This document shows positions 44,452 to 53,631 of a stretch of DNA of 64,000 nucleotides, in pieces (within the stretch, counting starts at the first letter, position 1; every line of letters starts with the position of its first letter). Below the pieces are notes generated by a model. That model was given only the letters and a program-made list of their open reading frames with translations. It searched no databases and was not told where the DNA came from. The position numbers and the translations under genes were made by a program. Source of the stretch: Candidatus Ferrigenium bremense (GTDB lineage: Bacteria; Pseudomonadota; Gammaproteobacteria; Burkholderiales; Gallionellaceae); the NCBI GenBank assembly GCA_019449635.1, contig JAGRPI010000004.1, forward strand, positions 62,001 through 126,000, read 5' to 3'.

Positions 44452-45852
44452 GTGCGAAAAGCATCTGACCAAACAGACGGCACCCGCGTAAACGCGGTGA
44501 TGCAGGCCATACGCGAGCAACTGGCCTCCCGCATGCTGGTGCCGGGAGAAAGGCTGCCCTCCATCAGGCAGCAGGCCGAGCGCATGGATGTCGCAAAAAA
44601 CACCATCGTCGAGGCCTATGACCGCCTGGCTGCCGACGGCGTGATTACGGCGAAACGCGGTTCGGGGTTTTACGTGAGCGGACACCTGCCGCCGTTGTCG
44701 CTGGCAGACGTGGGTGCAACGCGGGATCGCAGCATCGATCCGCTGTGGATCATCCGCCAGTCGCTCGAAGCGGAAACAGATATGCTCAAGCCTGGCTGCG
44801 GCTGGCTTCCTCCCTCCTGGTTGCCGGACGAAGAAATCCGCCGCACCCTGCGCCGACTGGCCAGAGATCCGCAAACCGGATTGCTGGAATACGGGCATCC
44901 ATATGGGCACTTCGCCTTGCGCGAACAACTCAGCCGCCGCTTGGGCGAACGCGGCGTGGCAGCGTCAGCCTGCCAGATCATCCTGACCGATTCCGGCACA
45001 CAGGCTATCGACCTGATCTGCCGGTTTTTGCTGGAGCCGGGCGACACGGTGCTGATAGACGATCCGGGCTATTTCAATTTCCAGGCTTTGCTGCGCGCGC
45101 ATCGCGTGCAACTGGTCGCCGTTCCCTATACCGAGCAGGGGCCAGACGTGCAGGCAATGGCCGAACTGCTGGCGCAGCACAAACCACGCCTGTACCTCAC
45201 CAATACGGTTTTCCACAACCCGACTGGAGCCGTGCTGTTACCCATCGTCGCACACCGCGTGCTCAAACTGGCGGAAGACCACGATTTATTGATTATCGAG
45301 GACGACATCTATGCTGAGTTCGGGCACAACACCTCGCCCTTGCTGGCCTCATTCGACGGCCTGAACCGCGTCATCCACGTTGGCAGTTTTTCCAAGGTGC
45401 TGTCGGCCTCGGCGCGCTGCGGCTACATGGCTGTGCGGCAAGACTGGGCGGAACAAATCGTAGATATGAAACTGGCTACCACGCTGAGCAGCAACGGCTT
45501 GGGGGCCGAACTGGTTTACTCCATGCTGCGTCAAGGCGCGTATCGCCACCACGTCGAAGCACTGCGCGGCCAATTGGCCGACGCCATGGGGCGCACGTTG
45601 CACCGGCTGGAAAAACTTGGCATCACCCCCTGGATGAAACCGCAAGGCGGTATGTTCCTCTGGATGCGCCTGCCGCACGGGGTGGATTCCGCCAAAGTAT
45701 CGCGACAAGCCCTGCGCGAAGGCGTGGTGCTGGCCCCCGGCAACGTGTTCAGCCTGAGCCAGACGGCGGCGCCATTTCTGCGCTTCAACGTGGCGCAATG
45801 TCAGGCGCCAAAGATTTTTGAAGTGCTGGAAAGAGCGATGGGGAGGATGTGA
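44452..45852 (+). CDS. MocR-type regulator (GntR winged helix fused to aminotransferase-like domain)
   Basis: The protein has a GntR winged helix (LPSIRQQAERMDVAKNTIVEAYDRL) followed by a fold-type I aminotransferase-like domain with the PLP lysine in HVGSFSKVLSASARCGYM and the partner regions NPTGAVL and DDIYAEFG. MocR proteins sense PLP-related ligands and control neighbouring genes. The GTG at 44452 is chosen because direct repeats that look like the operator lie just before it; the in-frame ATG at 44404 is the alternative (482 residues). Confidence 0.85.
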   Translation: MRKASDQTDGTRVNAVMQAIREQLASRMLVPGERLPSIRQQAERMDVAKNTIVEAYDRLAADGVITAKRGSGFYVSGHLPPLSLADVGATRDRSIDPLWIIRQSLEAETDMLKPGCGWLPPSWLPDEEIRRTLRRLARDPQTGLLEYGHPYGHFALREQLSRRLGERGVAASACQIILTDSGTQAIDLICRFLLEPGDTVLIDDPGYFNFQALLRAHRVQLVAVPYTEQGPDVQAMAELLAQHKPRLYLTNTVFHNPTGAVLLPIVAHRVLKLAEDHDLLIIEDDIYAEFGHNTSPLLASFDGLNRVIHVGSFSKVLSASARCGYMAVRQDWAEQIVDMKLATTLSSNGLGAELVYSMLRQGAYRHHVEALRGQLADAMGRTLHRLEKLGITPWMKPQGGMFLWMRLPHGVDSAKVSRQALREGVVLAPGNVFSLSQTAAPFLRFNVAQCQAPKIFEVLERAMGRM

Positions 45853-45949
45853 AAAGGGAGGCTCGCTTCTTGTCAGGCTAGACCTTGGTTTTGATACCTT
45901 CTCCAAGGGTAAGGCTTGTGGATCAATGGAGCGCCTGTTGGAACAACTG

Positions 45950-46672
45950 TTACTCAAATGCCCGACCCTCTCCCTCTTCCTCAAAAGTCCGCCCGTCGCG
46001 GATGTGGTAGATCCGCTTGAAGGTGGGGATGATTTTCTCGTCATGGGTCACGACTATGATGGCGGTCTGATACTGGCGGGCCATCTGGTTGAGGATGCGC
46101 ATCACCGTCAGCGCCCGCTGGCTGTCCAGCGGCGCGGTTGGTTCGTCGGCGAGGATCACCGGCGGCCGGTTGGCCAGTGCGCGAGCAATTGAGACACGCT
46201 GTTGTTCGCCGCCGGAAAGTTCGGAAGTTTCTGCCCGGGCACGGTGTGCTACGTCGAGTGCCTGCAATAGTTCCAGTGCCCGTGTACGAGCTTCTCCGTT
46301 GGGCCGCCCCGCCAGCATGGGCAACAGCGCAACATTGTCGGTCGCATCCAGAAACGGGATCAGATAGGGAGCCTGGAAAATGAAGCCGATGCGATCCCGG
46401 CGCAGCACCCGCAGGTCGGAAATCTTCCAGCCGTTGTCGTAAATCACCTCACCGCCCAAGGTCATGCGGCCCCGCGTCGGTTCGATTACCGCTCCCAGGC
46501 ATTTGAGCAGAGTACTCTTGCCAGCGCCGCTAGGGCCGACAAGGCCGACTACTTCGCCAGGAGCAACACTCATGTTCACTTCCTTGAGCGCATCGACGGC
46601 AGTATCGCCCTCGCCGTAACGCTTGCTCAAGCCTTCGATGTGTATGCCGATGCCTTTGTCCATGTCAGCCAC
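45950..46672 (-). CDS. ABC transporter ATPase (DevA/LolD type)
   Basis: The 240-residue protein has Walker A GPSGAGKSTLLKC, Q-loop FIFQAPYLIPFLDATDN, signature ELSGGEQQRVSIARA, Walker B ILADEPTAPLD and the histidine in VVTHDEKI. It is the last gene of a minus-strand set: tolC-like, hlyD-like, permease and ATPase. Together they form a tripartite exporter like DevBCA-TolC. Confidence 0.92.
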   Translation of the reverse strand: MADMDKGIGIHIEGLSKRYGEGDTAVDALKEVNMSVAPGEVVGLVGPSGAGKSTLLKCLGAVIEPTRGRMTLGGEVIYDNGWKISDLRVLRRDRIGFIFQAPYLIPFLDATDNVALLPMLAGRPNGEARTRALELLQALDVAHRARAETSELSGGEQQRVSIARALANRPPVILADEPTAPLDSQRALTVMRILNQMARQYQTAIIVVTHDEKIIPTFKRIYHIRDGRTFEEEGEGRAFE

Positions 46673-46673
46673 C

Positions 46674-47867
46674 TCAGCCTCCTATGGCATTGGCCGGATC
46701 GACCTTGAGCGCCGCGCGTATCGCCAGCGTGCTGGCGAGGGTGCAAACCACCATCACGGCAACGAAGCCGCGCACTGCGTCACCCGGTTCGAGCAGGACA
46801 TATTTTGGGAACGCCGGCGCCCATACGGTGGCGGCAATCTTGCCGACGACGAAACCGATCAGTCCCAACCCCAGCGCCTGTTGCAGGATCATGCTGGCGA
46901 TGGTGCGGTTGCGGGTACCGATCAGCTTCAGCACAGCAATCTCCCTTATCTTGCCCAGAGTCATGGTGTAAATGATGAAAGCGACAATGGCCGCGCTGAC
47001 GATGGTCAGGATCACCAGGAACATACCGATCTGCTTGGCAGAGGTGGCAATCAGCTTGGCGACCAGAATTTCTTCCATCTGGTCTTGGGTAAAGACCTGC
47101 AAATGTTTCCAGCGGCGAATGTCCTGCGCCACGGCTTTGGCAGAGCGGCCCTCGGCCACCCGCACCAGCACGGCATTGACGTTGTGATTGCTGGACTGCG
47201 ACGCCTCGATTGCATTCAGCAGGCCCGGCACACCGGGGCGGTTGAGGGCGGGGTTGGCGGCAGTGCGGGCGCGATCGTTGACAATGGCGTCATTGTCCTT
47301 GAGAAATTGCGCCTCCTGTGCATCCTTGAGCGGAATGAATACCATCGGGTCGCCACCTGAGGAAACCATACGCCGGCTCAGGCCGACCACGGTGTAATCA
47401 TGGCGGCGTATGCGGATATGGTCGCCCAAGGCGAAGCCGGTTTTGACGTCTGCCACAGCCTCATAATGGCCGCGAGTAATACGCCGGCCTGCCACCAGAT
47501 AGCCGGGCTCGCCCGGCTGTCCGGGCTCAAAACCCACCACCATGGCGCGCACGTCGGTATTGCCTTTACGCACCTGCATGGTGAAATAAGTGACATTGGC
47601 GGCCTGTGCCACACCTGGCATGCCGAGGATACTGCGATAGACATCGTCGTGGATGCTGGACGACTCTGCATAGGGACCTTGGGTATCCTTTTGCACCACC
47701 CACATATCGGCGCCGCTATTACTGAGCAGCACTTTGGCATCATCCACCATGCCGCGATAAACCCCCGCCATGGTGAAGGTGACACCGATGAGCAGCCCGA
47801 GCCCCAGACCGGTCAGGACAAACTTGCTCCAGGCATGCAGGATGTCGCGGCCTGCCAGACTGATCAT
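46674..47867 (-). CDS. FtsX-like ABC permease (DevC type)
   Basis: The 397-residue protein has one N-terminal helix (KFVLTGLGLGLLIGVTFTMAG), a periplasmic domain and three C-terminal helices (MFLVILTIVSAAIVAFIIYTMTLGKIREIAVLKLIG...). It lies 1 bp upstream of the ATPase gene and overlaps the adaptor gene by 4 bp. DevC-type permeases work with a HlyD adaptor and TolC. Confidence 0.9.
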   Translation of the reverse strand: MISLAGRDILHAWSKFVLTGLGLGLLIGVTFTMAGVYRGMVDDAKVLLSNSGADMWVVQKDTQGPYAESSSIHDDVYRSILGMPGVAQAANVTYFTMQVRKGNTDVRAMVVGFEPGQPGEPGYLVAGRRITRGHYEAVADVKTGFALGDHIRIRRHDYTVVGLSRRMVSSGGDPMVFIPLKDAQEAQFLKDNDAIVNDRARTAANPALNRPGVPGLLNAIEASQSSNHNVNAVLVRVAEGRSAKAVAQDIRRWKHLQVFTQDQMEEILVAKLIATSAKQIGMFLVILTIVSAAIVAFIIYTMTLGKIREIAVLKLIGTRNRTIASMILQQALGLGLIGFVVGKIAATVWAPAFPKYVLLEPGDAVRGFVAVMVVCTLASTLAIRAALKVDPANAIGG

Positions 47868-49057
47868 TTTGATTTTCCAATCAATGAAGAAACTACCTTG
47901 ATGCGGCTGTCATCATCAAGGTCGCGTTCGCTGTAGACCACTATTTCATCGCTAGCTTTCAGACCTTCAATAATTTGTACCTTGCCGTCCGGATCCTCCG
48001 CTCCTGTTTTCACCGAAGCGAATCGCAGATGTCCGTCTTCGCGCAGCCAGACACCTGCTTGGGCGCCGCGATAGCGCAAGCTGGCATTGGGAATGAATAG
48101 CGTATCGTTGATGGTGGGCAAGTGCAGTGTCACCTCGGCCATCTCGCCAGTGGACACGCCTTGCGGCACGAGGTCGAAAGCCACTTGGGCGATACGCTCC
48201 TCGGTTACGCTGTCGCTGTTCGGCTCGACGCGGACGACTTTGCCCGCAATGGATTTACGGGGGTTAGATCGGAGCGTGATTTCAGCCGGCAGTCCCGCCT
48301 GGAGACCGGCGGAGCGTCCCTGATCGAGTCTCACCGTTACCCATAGACTGTCTGGCCGTATCAGTTTGAGCACCGCCTGCCCGGTCACGACGGTAGTGCC
48401 TGGTTCTGCATCGCGCGAGGTTACAACGCCGTCGGTAGGCGCAACGAGGCGGATATTCACCCGTTGTTGATTAACACCCTCGCGGTCGGCATCCAGACGC
48501 GCCAAGTCTTGCCGGGCGCTTGCCAGAGTGGACTCGGCGGCGGCAAGCTGGGCATCCGCCGACTGTTGTTGCTGCAACCTGCCATCCACAACGCTCTGGC
48601 TGACGAAACCCTTGTGCCCCAGGTCAACATAACGGCGCGCCTCGCTGGCAGCCAATGTCTGGCGGCTCTGTGCATCCCGCAACTGGGCTTGCGCCGTTGT
48701 CACGGCACTTTTGGCGCGAGCCGCAGCCGCAGCCGCAGAGTTCATCCGCGCATCGAGATCCACCGGGTCCATTTCCGCCAGCAACTGCCCTGCCTGAACC
48801 GTATCACCCACATCAACCAGCACACGCCCGACCCGACCGGCGATAGTTGGCCCGATGAGATAAGCGCGTCGTGCCTCCACCGTGCCGATGCCGAACAGGG
48901 CAGGAGAAACCTCCCCCTTGGCGACCTGGGTTACGGTCACCTGTATCGGTGCGAGCGGCCCACTCTTCAAAGCCACCCAGATTAGGGCAAACAGCAACGC
49001 AATACCGAAGACGGCAAACCAAATTTGTCGTAGCAGAATCATGGGAATCTTCATCAT
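47864..49057 (-). CDS. HlyD-family periplasmic adaptor (DevB type)
   Basis: The 397-residue protein has an N-terminal anchor (IWFAVFGIALLFALIWVAL), lipoyl half GPTIAGRVGRVLVDVGDTVQAGQ, a long alpha-hairpin (about 85-195), and the second half IRLVAPTDGVVTSR, then beta-barrel and membrane-proximal domains. It joins the DevC-like permease to TolC. The gene order HlyD-permease-ATPase is conserved in such exporters. Confidence 0.92.
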   Translation of the reverse strand: MMKIPMILLRQIWFAVFGIALLFALIWVALKSGPLAPIQVTVTQVAKGEVSPALFGIGTVEARRAYLIGPTIAGRVGRVLVDVGDTVQAGQLLAEMDPVDLDARMNSAAAAAARAKSAVTTAQAQLRDAQSRQTLAASEARRYVDLGHKGFVSQSVVDGRLQQQQSADAQLAAAESTLASARQDLARLDADREGVNQQRVNIRLVAPTDGVVTSRDAEPGTTVVTGQAVLKLIRPDSLWVTVRLDQGRSAGLQAGLPAEITLRSNPRKSIAGKVVRVEPNSDSVTEERIAQVAFDLVPQGVSTGEMAEVTLHLPTINDTLFIPNASLRYRGAQAGVWLREDGHLRFASVKTGAEDPDGKVQIIEGLKASDEIVVYSERDLDDDSRIKVVSSLIGKSK

Positions 49058-49105
49058 TTTTCTTGAATATGAGCTAGATAATAAATTTTTAGTTTAGGCA
49101 TAATG

Positions 49106-50434
49106 TTAGTGAAGTGCCTGATTAATTTTAGCCAATTCATCCTCGCCCAATGACCCCACCGCCGCCTTCAGACGCAACTGGCTGATGAGATAATCGTACT
49201 CGGCCTGATACAGATCGCGGCGTGTCGAGTAGAGTTGTTGCTGCGCATTCAGCACATCGAGGTTGGTGCGCACCCCGACATCCTGCCCCAGCTTGCTGGC
49301 CTCCAGGACGCTTTCGCTGGAGATGAGGGCTTGCTGCAACGCCTTGACCTGGGCGATGCCGCTGACTACGCCGAGATAGGCCTGGCGGGTTTGCAGCGCG
49401 ACGCTGCGGCGAATGTCTTCCAGCTCCTGTTTAGCGCGCTCATGATTAGCTTCCGCTTCGCGCCATTTGGAATTGATCGCACCGCCTTGAAACAGGGGCA
49501 TGTTCAGTTGCACACCGATACTTTTATTAGTGTTGTCGCTGCCCACGCCGAAACTGCCACCATTGGCATTGCTGTTGGAGTAGTTCGCCACCAGATCCGC
49601 TGTTGGGTAGTGTCCGCCACGGTTGCGCGCCACTTCTTTTTCAGCGATTTCCATGCCCGCTTGCGCGATGGCAAGTTGCAGGCTGTTCAATTGGGCATCG
49701 TCCACCCATTTTTCCATGTCGGCGGGTTGCGGGGGCTCCAGCTTGAATTCCTTGCCGAGGTGTTTAAGGTTCTTTGGCATCGTGTTGATCAGTTGCTGCA
49801 ATGTGCGTTTCTTGATTTCCAGTGTGTTCTGCGCGGCGATTTCCTGCGCCACGGTCAGGTCATAACGCGCCTGCGCTTCGTGGGTATCGGTAATGGTGGC
49901 GCTGCCCACCTCGAAGTTGCGCTTGGCCTGTTCCAGTTGTTCGGAGATGGCTGTCTTCTGCGCCTCGGCGAGCTGCACGCTGTCATGTGCGATCAGCACG
50001 TCGAAGTAGGCCTGCGCGACGCGCAGGATCAGGTCCTGTTCGGCAATCCTGAATTGCGCCGCTGCTTGCGCGACCTGCAATTCGGCCTCGGTATAGGACA
50101 GCCAGTTTTGTTGGCGGAACAGCGGTTGCGTCAGGCTCACGCCGTAGCCGTGGCTGTTGTAGCGGTTATTGCCGCTCGGAAATGGGGCGGTGCCTTGATA
50201 CTGCGTGGTCTGATCGTTGAAGGTGCTGTTTGCGTTGAGGCTGATGCTGGGCATCAACAGCGAGCGGCCTTGCGGCAGCTTTTCCTGTCCGGCCTGCAGT
50301 GTGGCGCGCGCAGCGGCAAACACTGGATCGTTCGCCTGAGCGGCGCGGAAGGTGTCCAGCAGGTCGGCTGCATGCGCCCAACTGCTCGCACCGAGCAGTG
50401 TTGCTAATAGAAGTGATAATGGCTTGGGCTTCAT
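49106..50434 (-). CDS. tolC: TolC-family outer-membrane channel
   Basis: The 442-residue protein has a signal peptide (PLSLLLATLLGASSWAHA) and two duplicated outer-membrane efflux domains, with the typical TolC pieces YNSHGYGVSLTQPLFRQQNW and GVQLNMPLFQGGAINSKWREA. The start at 50434 is chosen for the signal peptide; the open frame reaches back to 50536. It is the outer-membrane part of the exporter encoded downstream. Confidence 0.93.
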   Translation of the reverse strand: MKPKPLSLLLATLLGASSWAHAADLLDTFRAAQANDPVFAAARATLQAGQEKLPQGRSLLMPSISLNANSTFNDQTTQYQGTAPFPSGNNRYNSHGYGVSLTQPLFRQQNWLSYTEAELQVAQAAAQFRIAEQDLILRVAQAYFDVLIAHDSVQLAEAQKTAISEQLEQAKRNFEVGSATITDTHEAQARYDLTVAQEIAAQNTLEIKKRTLQQLINTMPKNLKHLGKEFKLEPPQPADMEKWVDDAQLNSLQLAIAQAGMEIAEKEVARNRGGHYPTADLVANYSNSNANGGSFGVGSDNTNKSIGVQLNMPLFQGGAINSKWREAEANHERAKQELEDIRRSVALQTRQAYLGVVSGIAQVKALQQALISSESVLEASKLGQDVGVRTNLDVLNAQQQLYSTRRDLYQAEYDYLISQLRLKAAVGSLGEDELAKINQALH

Positions 50435-50581
50435 CGGGTTTTTGCACGGTTTTAATATCAATTTTTCAAATGCTATTGCTCGCTCGGCAACCAAATCAGG
50501 TTTCTGTTGAAACAGAGTCAGTGTTTGTCCAGCCATGATGGCGCCGAAAATTCCCGGTGCGCATCAATATAAAACTGAAGG

Positions 50582-50875
50582 TCATTGCCCTCGCCCCATG
50601 CCACCTCTTCCCTGCATTCCCTGCCCACCCCCCTGGCTTTTTTTTTGCTCCCGCATTTGGTTGCGAAATTCCTCTTTTTCCGTAGAGCTCATGTTTGCGG
50701 TACGTTTCTGCATTTCAGCCCGAAAGGCATTGCGGTCTTCCTCATCCATCTCATTGGGCCTCATTTGCGTCAATTCCTGCAGGCTTAACGCTGAAAAATC
50801 CTGCGACGAAAATGCGTTCAAGCTAACGAGGCACAACGCCACTGTAGCCACCTGCATCAATTTTTTTACGTACAT
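50582..50875 (-). CDS. Small exported Gly-rich protein, relative of the 42693 product
   Basis: The 97-residue protein has a signal peptide (LMQVATVALCLVSLNAFS), then NEMDEEDRNAFRAEMQKRTANMSSTEKEEFRNQMREQ-type repeats and a GGGQG..GRGG.GRG tail. This layout matches the protein at 42693. AAAGGAG precedes the start. It lies between the exporter genes and a Spy-like gene, which favours a periplasmic role. Confidence 0.65.
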   Translation of the reverse strand: MYVKKLMQVATVALCLVSLNAFSSQDFSALSLQELTQMRPNEMDEEDRNAFRAEMQKRTANMSSTEKEEFRNQMREQKKSQGGGQGMQGRGGMGRGQ

Positions 50876-50954
50876 TTCGTACTCCTTTTGTTTGAAGTAA
50901 CCATCGGCCGGAGTGCTACTGCCCGGTATTTAATAATTGCTCGCCAAGCAATCT

Positions 50955-51425
50955 TCAGAACTGCATCGGCATGTTTTGGCCGAAATGGGCATCCAGTATT
51001 TCTTTTTGCTGCGATGTCAGCACGGCATACAGCTGCTTCATGGCCGCCGCCACGGTTTCCATGCCGGCCAAACGCTGCTTCATGAGCTGGGTACGCTCGC
51101 TGATCCAGTCAGGCGCGTGTTGTGTCGATTGCGCGCTGCTTGATTGTTGCATCCGTTCCTGCATCGCAGACATCATTTCCGTTTTTTGCTGCTTGATGGT
51201 TTTGGCGAATGCCGCCCATGCTGCATCCTGTTTGGAACCAATGCTCAGGTCTTTTTTCAATTGGGCAAGATGGTTATCTACCTGATTTGCGTTGGCAGTT
51301 ATATTATCTGGCATCACGCATCCATCTTTCGATTCCATACCTATGCCGGTTGCGTAGGAGGAAGCCATCGCGCCAATGCCGATGGTGGTGATAATGGCCA
51401 ATACCATTTTCTGGGTGCGTTTCAT
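50955..51425 (-). CDS. Spy/CpxP-like periplasmic protein (LTxxQ family)
   Basis: The 156-residue protein has a signal peptide (MVLAIITTIGIGAMASSYA) and a helical mature part ending in AVLTSQQKEILDAHFGQ, the LTxxQ motif of Spy and CpxP, which are chaperone-like or stress-sensing periplasmic proteins. GGAG lies 8 bp before the start. Its promoter region carries a CpxR-like site at 51521-51535 and is nearly duplicated in front of mipA. Confidence 0.8.
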   Translation of the reverse strand: MKRTQKMVLAIITTIGIGAMASSYATGIGMESKDGCVMPDNITANANQVDNHLAQLKKDLSIGSKQDAAWAAFAKTIKQQKTEMMSAMQERMQQSSSAQSTQHAPDWISERTQLMKQRLAGMETVAAAMKQLYAVLTSQQKEILDAHFGQNMPMQF

Positions 51426-51520
51426 AATTGAGTCTCCATGTAGAAGGGGTTAATTGTTTTGCAGCGAAGCGTATTTAACTCCTGTGGTGTAAACGGCTTA
51501 TGTCAAAACCGCTCTTTTTT

Positions 51521-51535
51521 GTAACTTACTGTGAC
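51521..51535. promoter_or_regulatory. CpxR-like site GTAAC-N5-GTGAC before the Spy-like gene
   Basis: GTAACTTACTGTGAC matches the GTAAA-N5-GTAAA layout of CpxR boxes. It lies about 100 bp upstream of the Spy-like start. The surrounding 120 bp (51426-51545) align with 58938-59060, where GTAACGTACTGTGAC is kept. Confidence 0.6.
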
Positions 51536-51547
51536 AAGTTGCTGGCC

Positions 51548-52462
51548 TTACCGTGACGCAAGCCCGTGAGGGCCGGTGCCCGCCCCAAAAAACTCGCGTA
51601 TCAAAAAATCTTCCAACCCTTCGTTATCTTCCATGCGCGCAGACAGGACGACCACTCGATCGAGACGCTGCGACTCCCAATTAAAATAATCTTTGTAATA
51701 TCTGCGGATTAGCGTAATCATGCTGCGCACTATTTCACGCTCCACATCACCATTTGGCCCGGCATCGACTTCGATCACTTCACGACGGGCGCTACTCGCA
51801 TCTTTTGTCCAGCCGCGAAACGAATATTTGGCCGTCCTGTCACCCACACTGATAATCTGAAACACGCCGTTCGTGCCTTGCGGCTGGAGATTGCGCATGA
51901 TTTTCGCCACCCTGATCTCGTCGGCCGAGGGTACGCGTTCTCTAGCTCTTGCCTCTGCATATTCGCGTTCGGCGGACATCTCGGCGGCACGGTGACGCTC
52001 TCTGGCGGCATTGATATAGGCCATCAAGTCTGCCGGTGCCGCCGAGTTTGGTTCGGGGGCGGGATCTGCTTGGGCCACAGGTTTGGTGGCTGCGATATCA
52101 GCACGACGTGACGCATCAGGACGAGGTGTTATTCTGGGCGGGCGGGCTGCCTTGGGCAGGGATTTGGACCGAGCTTCCGGGCTTTTGGCCGGAAGGGTTG
52201 GCGCCACTTCAGGCAATTCCACAAAGCTTGCTTCGATGGGTGCAGGCGCTGCCATTTCGACCTTGGGAGAACTCAGGAAATAGCCAAATTTCCAGATAAC
52301 CGCAAGCCAGATGATTAGCGCAAGCGGGATCGGCCACCACAGCCCGATCTCTCTGGAACGAAAATCGGGTACATGGATGCGTACGATCTCGCCACAATGA
52401 CTGCATATGGCCTGCTGAATACCCCCCGGACGGAAAACTGGCGCGCTTATGGCGTCACTCAT
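51548..52462 (-). CDS. TonB-like energy transducer with N-terminal CxxC
   Basis: The 304-residue protein has an N-terminal cytosolic part with AICSHCGEIV (CxxC), one membrane helix (WWPIPLALIIWLAVIWKFGYFL), a proline/alanine-rich spacer (about 75-145) and a C-terminal domain of about 120 residues. The spacer and the position after exbB and exbD indicate a TonB-type transducer, though the C-terminal domain is not a standard TonB domain. It overlaps exbD by 8 bp. Confidence 0.75.
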   Translation of the reverse strand: MSDAISAPVFRPGGIQQAICSHCGEIVRIHVPDFRSREIGLWWPIPLALIIWLAVIWKFGYFLSSPKVEMAAPAPIEASFVELPEVAPTLPAKSPEARSKSLPKAARPPRITPRPDASRRADIAATKPVAQADPAPEPNSAAPADLMAYINAARERHRAAEMSAEREYAEARARERVPSADEIRVAKIMRNLQPQGTNGVFQIISVGDRTAKYSFRGWTKDASSARREVIEVDAGPNGDVEREIVRSMITLIRRYYKDYFNWESQRLDRVVVLSARMEDNEGLEDFLIREFFGAGTGPHGLASR

Positions 52463-52856
52463 GTTTTACCGCGATCAGGAAATTCCTGGCGCCGGCTGCA
52501 CGGGCCTGCAACATCGCCTGCACCACGATGCCCTGTGGAGCCAAGTTGTCTGCCGACACCACCACACTTTTTTGGGTATCATTTAGCAGCGGCGCTAGCG
52601 TGGCGGCCAAGGTTTGCAAAGTCACCGGCGTGCTGTTGACCAAGATTTTGCTCTCTGCAGTCAGCGTCAGGGTGGCCGGCGTATCTGTTTTGAGCTTTTC
52701 GGCTTTTCCCTGGGGCAGGTTCACCTGTAGCGAATCGAGGTTCTGCATTGACAATGAAGATAGCATAAATGTCGCCAGCAAAAAGAACATCACATCGATC
52801 ATCGGGATGATTTCGATGCGCCCCTTGCGATACGTCCTGGGTTTACGTAGCTTCAT
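52455..52856 (-). CDS. exbD: ExbD/TolR-family protein
   Basis: The 133-residue protein has one N-terminal membrane helix with the essential aspartate (RIEIIPMIDVMFFLLATFML) and a periplasmic domain, as in ExbD/TolR. It forms the proton channel together with ExbB. The start ATG 52856 has AGGGTG upstream and overlaps the exbB stop by 14 bp. Confidence 0.92.
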   Translation of the reverse strand: MKLRKPRTYRKGRIEIIPMIDVMFFLLATFMLSSLSMQNLDSLQVNLPQGKAEKLKTDTPATLTLTAESKILVNSTPVTLQTLAATLAPLLNDTQKSVVVSADNLAPQGIVVQAMLQARAAGARNFLIAVKHE

Positions 52857-53490
52857 GGGTGTCACCCTGCTGATCCAGACGGATGTGGTCGATCATGCGT
52901 GTGCCGAGGCGCTCCATTTCGTCCATCGTTTGCGATTGCACACGCGAGAAGTAATTGAATCCGAATAAGGCAATCAGCGCGATCAATAGGCCGATTGCTG
53001 TTGCAATAAGTGCTTGCGCCACGCCGCCCGTTACCCCCGTGGGATTTACAATGCCACTGCCGCCGATGATCTTGAAGGCATCCATCATGCCGCCTATGGT
53101 TCCCATCAGCCCGAGCAAGGGCGCGGCGGTAACGATGGTTTCCAATACCCACAATCTGCGGGCAAGGGATGTTTCGATCAACTGAGCTTCGTCCGCCGCA
53201 CGGGATTCGGTCCACCATGCGGGACGTCCACGATTGGCGATGACTATCTCGAAAAACCGTCTGAAATAATGGCGGTCATTCAAGCCGTAAAGCCTTTTCT
53301 CCAGCTCTTCCCAGGCGAAACCATAAGTCTCGGCAAGTCTGAGCAAGTCAAGCGGCAGGCGGGTATAACGCCAATAGATAAACGCTTTCTCAAGCATAAT
53401 GGATAGGGCGATGATCGCAAGCAACGACAACGGCACAATGATCATCCCACCGAGTTTTATTGCGATCCAGGTTTCTTGTAGGTCTTGCAT
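52843..53490 (-). CDS. exbB: ExbB/TolQ-family proton channel protein
   Basis: The 215-residue protein has three membrane segments: IIVPLSLLAIIALSIMLE, LETIVTAAPLLGLMGTIGGMM and QALIATAIGLLIALIALFGF. The conserved GLMGTIGGM and the C-terminal helix are ExbB/TolQ signatures. First gene of an exbB-exbD-tonB-like operon. The start at 53490 follows GGAGACAAC; the frame is open further upstream without support. Confidence 0.92.
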   Translation of the reverse strand: MQDLQETWIAIKLGGMIIVPLSLLAIIALSIMLEKAFIYWRYTRLPLDLLRLAETYGFAWEELEKRLYGLNDRHYFRRFFEIVIANRGRPAWWTESRAADEAQLIETSLARRLWVLETIVTAAPLLGLMGTIGGMMDAFKIIGGSGIVNPTGVTGGVAQALIATAIGLLIALIALFGFNYFSRVQSQTMDEMERLGTRMIDHIRLDQQGDTHEAT

Positions 53491-53631
53491 GGTTGTCTCC
53501 GAATTGGGATAGGTTTGAAAATAGGGTAAGGCGCTAACTAACCTGGGAGCAGAATGGCACATCCAAAATTCGCCATCAGCACCCCAGAAGAATTTTTTAC
53601 GGGAACGAGCACATCGGTACGCAATGCGCTT

